A stretch of 64,000 nucleotides of DNA from Tissierella praeacuta_A. GTDB taxonomy: Bacteria; Bacillota; Clostridia; Tissierellales; Tissierellaceae. The translations under genes were made by a program, and so were the position numbers. Numbering within the stretch: position 1 is the stretch's first letter; each line of letters starts with the position of its first letter. Shown here one piece after another: positions 60,149-64,000 of the stretch. Under the pieces are notes generated by a model. It had not been told where the DNA came from and searched no databases. It saw only the letters and a list, made by a program, of their open reading frames with translations. The stretch lies in contig NZ_JBEBOY010000007.1 in NCBI RefSeq assembly GCF_040396155.1, positions 1 to 64,000 of the forward strand, written 5' to 3'.

Positions 60149-61064
60149 TGTTTGCACTACCTTTATTCTTCTTAGACATCTGTCTTTTAGTTACAATAAT
60201 TAATGCAAATATAGTTGCTAAATAGGGAATCATTTGAGTAAATTGAGAAGGAATTCCCACAACTTGTAATCTACCGCCTAAGGCATCAAAGAATCCAAAT
60301 AATAAAGCTGCAACAAAAGTACCTATAGGATTAGCCTTACCAAATATTATTGCTGCTAAGGCAATAAATCCTCTATTGGCACTCATATTTTCCGTAAATA
60401 AAGTTAAATATCCTAAGGAGAGATGGACTCCAGCCAATCCACATAATATTCCACAAGCCATTGAGCTAATATATTTCATTTTTCTTGGACTAACTCCTGC
60501 TGTTTCTAAAGCATCTGGATACTCACCAGAAGCGCGAAGCCAAATTCCCTGTGGCGTTTTATATAAATATATATATATCAATATTACTAAAATCCAACTA
60601 ATATAAATAAATATTGTATGATTATTAAATATAGTATTTAAAAAAGGAATCTTATCTAATATTGGAAAACTAAGTCTTGGTAAAGGTATTATATCTGGTG
60701 AAGAAAAGGCTCCTTTAACTCCAAATATACTTCTAAGCAAAAATACTGTTACTCCTCCTGCAAAAATGTTTATAGCTATACCTATTACGAATTCATCTGA
60801 TTTTAAATCTATAACAAATAGAGCAAATAATAAACCTACTAATAACCCAATAAAAACTGCAAAAATCACGCCCGCAAGTGAACTTCCAAAGAAATAACTC
60901 CCTACTACTCCAAAGAATGCCCCTAAAAGGATCATTCCTTCCATGCCTATATTGAGTATTCCTGCCTGTTGAGTAAGTAATCCACCCAATGCAGCCAATA
61001 TAAGAGGTGTAGCAGTTCTTATAGTATGTTGTATCAATGCTAAATTAAAAATTTCACTAAACAT
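60135..61064 (-). CDS. Nucleoside-type ABC transporter permease 2
   Basis: A 309-residue membrane permease (BPD_transp_2 family) with about nine helices. Starting at the ATG at 61064 behind AGGTGA. The N-terminal TATPLILAALGGLLTQQAGI and NIGMEGMILLGAFFGV are diagnostic of the RbsC/NupQ-like second permease, and FIALAAIIFGKANPIGTFVA is the cytoplasmic coupling region. It overlaps the first permease by eight bases. Pairs with the permease at 61057 and the ATPase at 62141. Confidence 0.94.
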   Translation of the reverse strand: MFSEIFNLALIQHTIRTATPLILAALGGLLTQQAGILNIGMEGMILLGAFFGVVGSYFFGSSLAGVIFAVFIGLLVGLLFALFVIDLKSDEFVIGIAINIFAGGVTVFLLRSIFGVKGAFSSPDIIPLPRLSFPILDKIPFLNTIFNNHTIFIYISWILVILIYIYLYKTPQGIWLRASGEYPDALETAGVSPRKMKYISSMACGILCGLAGVHLSLGYLTLFTENMSANRGFIALAAIIFGKANPIGTFVAALLFGFFDALGGRLQVVGIPSQFTQMIPYLATIFALIIVTKRQMSKKNKGSANNVEG

Positions 61065-62139
61065 TTTTCTCACCTACTCTTCCTTGAGCAACTTTTTTTA
61101 ATCTCCAATTCTTATAAATATTTTTAAATCCTGGTCCTCCAGCAATAAATAAAATTATTATTGACTGAATAACTGATACTAACTCTGATGGTATGCCAGT
61201 AGCATTTTCCATAGAAATAGAACCTGTTTTTAAAGCCCCAAAGAATATTGACATAAATAATACTCCTATAGGATTGTTTCTTACTATTAAGGCTATTAGC
61301 ATACCATCAAATGCATAGCCTGGAGATAAATGTTGTAAAAATCTATAATGAACTCCTATAACTTCAAATACTCCTGCAATACCACATAATGCTCCAGATA
61401 TTACCATGGCTATTACCATTTGCTTTTTATCTTTTATTCCTCCATATCTTCCGAATAAAGGATTTTGTCCAACCATCTTACAATCATATCCAAATGATGT
61501 TTTCTCCATTAAATAATATATAAATATGGCAATAATCCCCATATAAAATATACTTGTATTTAATGTAGATAATCTTACTAATCGGGAAAATTGAAATTGT
61601 TCTGCTATAATTTCTGTTCCTCCCATCTTTCCCTGAGCTGCAGCAAAAGGATAGTTAACCAAATATCCGGTAAATAATGTAGCTACTGTATTTAGCATTA
61701 TTGTAGTTATAACTTCGTCTACATTATACTTCACTTTAAGTAAGGCAGGAAAAAAAGCATAAATTCCTCCTGCAATGGCTCCTGCAATGATTGCCAAGAT
61801 TATACCAATAAAACCCGGAAGACTAGTAAAGGTTATACCAACATAAGCTGCTGCAAAAGCACCTAAATAAAGCTGCCCCTCACCACCAATATTTGATATT
61901 CCTGACCTAAAGGATATGGCAGTTGCTAATCCTGTTAATACTAATGGAACCGTTTTGGCAAGAGTTGTAGCTACATTATATTTGGAGCCAAATCCTCCCT
62001 TTATTAATGCACCATATCCTACTAAAGGACTTCTCCCATTTGCCATCATAATCAAAGCACCTATTAATAATGAAGCAAATATAGATATAAAAAGTGAAGT
62101 TAGATATTCTAAATTTCTTTTTCCAAATATTTTTTTCAT
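61057..62139 (-). CDS. Nucleoside-type ABC transporter permease 1
   Basis: A 360-residue BPD_transp_2 permease with about nine to ten helices. The ATG at 62139 lies one base after the stop codon of the ATPase gene, with AGAAGGTG upstream. Typical segments are GLATAISFRSGISNIGGEGQ and YAFDGMLIALIVRNNPIGVL. Subunit of the same importer as its neighbours (NupP-like). Confidence 0.94.
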   Translation of the reverse strand: MKKIFGKRNLEYLTSLFISIFASLLIGALIMMANGRSPLVGYGALIKGGFGSKYNVATTLAKTVPLVLTGLATAISFRSGISNIGGEGQLYLGAFAAAYVGITFTSLPGFIGIILAIIAGAIAGGIYAFFPALLKVKYNVDEVITTIMLNTVATLFTGYLVNYPFAAAQGKMGGTEIIAEQFQFSRLVRLSTLNTSIFYMGIIAIFIYYLMEKTSFGYDCKMVGQNPLFGRYGGIKDKKQMVIAMVISGALCGIAGVFEVIGVHYRFLQHLSPGYAFDGMLIALIVRNNPIGVLFMSIFFGALKTGSISMENATGIPSELVSVIQSIIILFIAGGPGFKNIYKNWRLKKVAQGRVGEKNV

Positions 62140-62140
62140 C

Positions 62141-63682
62141 TTATACACCTTCTCCCGAGCTACTCATATTTTTTCCAGTCATATAAAGTCCTATTTCTTG
62201 TTTTGATATATCTCCTTCATTAAATTCACCAGTAATACTGCCTTCGTAAATAGTCATTATCCTATCTGATAATCTAAATATTTCATCTAGCTCTGCGGAA
62301 ATCAATAGAATAGCACAACCTTCATTTCTCTTTTCAATTATTTGATTGTGAATAAATTCAATTGCCCCTATATCTACTCCTCTAGTAGGCTGAGATATAA
62401 TTAATATAGGAGTATTAAAAGTAAATTCCCTAGCAATAATCATTTTCTGCATATTTCCCCCAGATAGATTTCCCGCAAGAACTTCCTCTGAAGGTGTTCT
62501 TATATCAAACCTATTTATAAGTTCTTTACTATTTTCTTTAATCTTAGATTTATTTAATTGTATTCCTTTAGCTGCATAAGGCTTTTTATGCTGAGAACCC
62601 ATAAGAATATTTTCGGAAATAGTGGCATCTTTGGATAATCCCATTGCTAATCTATCTTCAGGCACATGTGCAATCCCTAATTTTCTAATATCCCTTGGAG
62701 ATTTATTAGAGGATTCAACTTCATTTATATAAAATTCTCCATTCTCTTTCTCCCTAAGTCCAGTTAATACTTCAACTAATTCAGATTGCCCATTTCCTTC
62801 TATTCCAGCTATACCAAGAATTTCACCAGATTTCAAACTAAAGCTAATATTCTTTATAGCTAAAAGTCCTCTATTATTTTGGGCACTTAAATTTTTTACT
62901 ACTAATACTTCTTTCTTTTCAGTATTTTTCCTATTTAATTTATCGAATAAAACTTCCCTGCCTACCATCATCTCTGCTAATATATGCTCATTTGCATCCT
63001 TAGTATCTAAAGTTCCTATCATCTTTCCTTGACGCATGACACTTACCCTATCTGATATTGATAAAACCTCTTGAAGTTTATGAGTGATGATTATTATTGT
63101 CTTGCCTAATTCATCTACTAGTTTTCTTATAACCTTAAATAGCTCATCTGTTTCCTGAGGTGTTAAAACTGCTGTCGGTTCATCTAGTATTAATATATCT
63201 GCGCCTTTATAAAGTGCCTTCAATATCTCGACTCTCTGCTGAATTCCTACAGATAACGCCTCTACCCTCAACATTGGATTTACCATTAATCCATAAGTAT
63301 TTGATAATTCTCTTGTAACTTCAATGGCTTTTTTCCTATTTACAAATATTCTTTTTTTCCTAGGTTCCGTACCTAATACTATATTTTCTGCCACAGTGAA
63401 AGATGGTAATAACATAAAATGCTGATGCACCATCCCAATTCCTAACTCTATTGCATCTAAGGGACTCGTCAATTTTACAGATTTACCCTTGAAATAAATT
63501 TCTCCTGTAGTAGGCTGGTGAAGTCCATATAATATGTTCATTAATGTAGACTTTCCGGCACCATTTTCTCCAATAATTGCGTGAATTTCTCCTTTTCTTA
63601 TATCGAGGTTTATATTATCATTAGCTAATACTCCAGGAAATCGCTTCGATACATTTTTCAATTCTAAAAGTTTCTCATCCAC
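62141..63682 (-). CDS. Nucleoside-type ABC transporter ATPase (double-domain)
   Basis: A 513-residue ATPase made of two fused nucleotide-binding domains, as in RbsA and NupO. First domain: Walker A GENGAGKST, ABC signature region LSVGIQQRVEILKAL, Walker B ILILDEPTAVLT. Second domain: degenerate P-loop GIEGNGQSELV, signature NLSGGNMQKMIIAR, and QPTRGVDIGA. The first signature is LSVGIQQR instead of LSGGQ, typical for this subfamily. Start GTG after AGAGGTGAG. It follows the binding-protein gene after a hairpin. Confidence 0.95.
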   Translation of the reverse strand: MDEKLLELKNVSKRFPGVLANDNINLDIRKGEIHAIIGENGAGKSTLMNILYGLHQPTTGEIYFKGKSVKLTSPLDAIELGIGMVHQHFMLLPSFTVAENIVLGTEPRKKRIFVNRKKAIEVTRELSNTYGLMVNPMLRVEALSVGIQQRVEILKALYKGADILILDEPTAVLTPQETDELFKVIRKLVDELGKTIIIITHKLQEVLSISDRVSVMRQGKMIGTLDTKDANEHILAEMMVGREVLFDKLNRKNTEKKEVLVVKNLSAQNNRGLLAIKNISFSLKSGEILGIAGIEGNGQSELVEVLTGLREKENGEFYINEVESSNKSPRDIRKLGIAHVPEDRLAMGLSKDATISENILMGSQHKKPYAAKGIQLNKSKIKENSKELINRFDIRTPSEEVLAGNLSGGNMQKMIIAREFTFNTPILIISQPTRGVDIGAIEFIHNQIIEKRNEGCAILLISAELDEIFRLSDRIMTIYEGSITGEFNEGDISKQEIGLYMTGKNMSSSGEGV

Positions 63683-63719
63683 TTAAATTCTCACCTCTTT
63701 ATCCTATATTTTATTGTAA

Positions 63720-63749
63720 AATGGAGAAGTAGATAACTACTCCTCCATT
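63720..63749 (-). terminator. Hairpin between the binding-protein gene and the ABC ATPase gene
   Basis: Minus strand AATGGAGGAGTA pairs with TACTTCTCCATT, followed only by TTAC. It is probably a leaky terminator or RNA-stabilising stem that leaves more binding-protein message than transporter message. Confidence 0.6.
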
Positions 63750-63772
63750 GAATATTACTTACCTATTTGTCC

Positions 63773-64000
63773 TTAATTGTTAGTTTCATAATTTAATTTC
63801 TTAACAGGTACTTCTATTTCTCCACTGATGATTTTTGCTTTAATATCTTCAAGTTTTGCCTTCATTTCATCTGTTACAAATTGAGGCATATCATCTGTAC
63901 CATATCCGATTCCTACACCATCTTCAGGTAAACCATAATAAACTACCATACCTTTTTTAACATTACCATTTTGTATGTTTTCTATAGTCTCATAAATGGA
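63773..64000 (-). CDS. BMP-family (Med-like) solute-binding lipoprotein, C-terminal part
   Basis: The last 75 codons of a gene that begins beyond the right edge. The visible protein reads MVVYYGLPEDGVGIGYGTDD, then PQFVTDEMKAKLEDIKAKII and ends VPVKKLNYETNN. This is the end of a basic membrane protein (BMP/PnrA) nucleoside-binding lipoprotein, where GVGIG and a final Ile/Lys-rich helix are typical. It is first in the operon and would deliver nucleosides to the ABC permeases. The N-terminus with the lipobox is not in the window. Confidence 0.88.
   Translation of the reverse strand, partial: SIYETIENIQNGNVKKGMVVYYGLPEDGVGIGYGTDDMPQFVTDEMKAKLEDIKAKIISGEIEVPVKKLNYETNN

Overview
The window is AT-rich, compactly coded DNA of a spore-forming, strictly anaerobic, low-GC Firmicute. 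Genes such as spoIIE, spoVT, spoVB, yabP, yabQ, spoVG and a CotF-like coat protein point to endospore formation. Superoxide reductase, a sodium-pumping methylmalonyl-CoA decarboxylase, crotonase and 3-hydroxybutyryl-CoA dehydrogenase point to an amino-acid or organic-acid fermenting clostridium, and the protein style suggests the Tissierellales. That placement is inference; no 16S rRNA is visible. No transposase, prophage, tRNA, rRNA or CRISPR array was seen.

Positions 1-42,015 are almost entirely minus strand. Read leftwards from 42 kb the order is spoVG, glmU, prs, pth, mfd, prsA-like, spoVT, spoVB, mazG, hup, rqcP, yabP, yabQ, divIC, an S1 protein, spoIIE, tilS, hpt, ftsH, then coaX, dusB, greA, lysS. 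This is the gene order known near the Bacillus subtilis origin (spoVG to lysS-rrn). At the left edge tandem sigma-A promoters point out of the window, as expected if an rRNA operon follows.

Between ftsH and coaX that order is broken by a metabolic block of about 13 kb (8.2-20.9 kb). It holds a cation/dicarboxylate symporter, a class III aminotransferase, a BKACE/Kce-type beta-keto acid cleavage enzyme and a DUF3870 protein. These are followed by a complete succinyl-CoA to propionyl-CoA route: two-part B12-dependent mutase, MeaB chaperone, epimerase and four-subunit biotin-dependent Na+-translocating decarboxylase. A cobalamin adenosyltransferase that can make the mutase cofactor lies at 51 kb. 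The symporter unit has a promoter, a leader that can fold two ways, and a strong attenuator. An ECF transporter S component next to coaX (probably pantothenate uptake) also has a structured leader.

From 42.3 kb the genes are mixed in orientation. They are murC; a LytR-CpsA-Psr protein; a YfcC-family carrier with isoaspartyl dipeptidase behind a sigma-54-type promoter; hbd-crt; a PAS-PP2C phosphatase; pduO-type adenosyltransferase; an RlmL-type methyltransferase; a superoxide reductase; tyrS with a T-box; xpt; and an alpha/beta hydrolase. Next comes a membrane-anchored protein carrying the GGADGPT signature of the decarboxylase beta subunit. The right end is a nucleoside-type ABC importer operon that ends with a nucleoside phosphorylase and a flavoprotein of the lipoamide dehydrogenase family that has lost both redox cysteines.

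The observations most worth a second look are the unclassified attenuator-type leader of the symporter unit, the possible coupling of the BKACE module to the Na+ pump, the cysteine-free flavoprotein, the GGADGPT protein, and the ECF/coaX leader.
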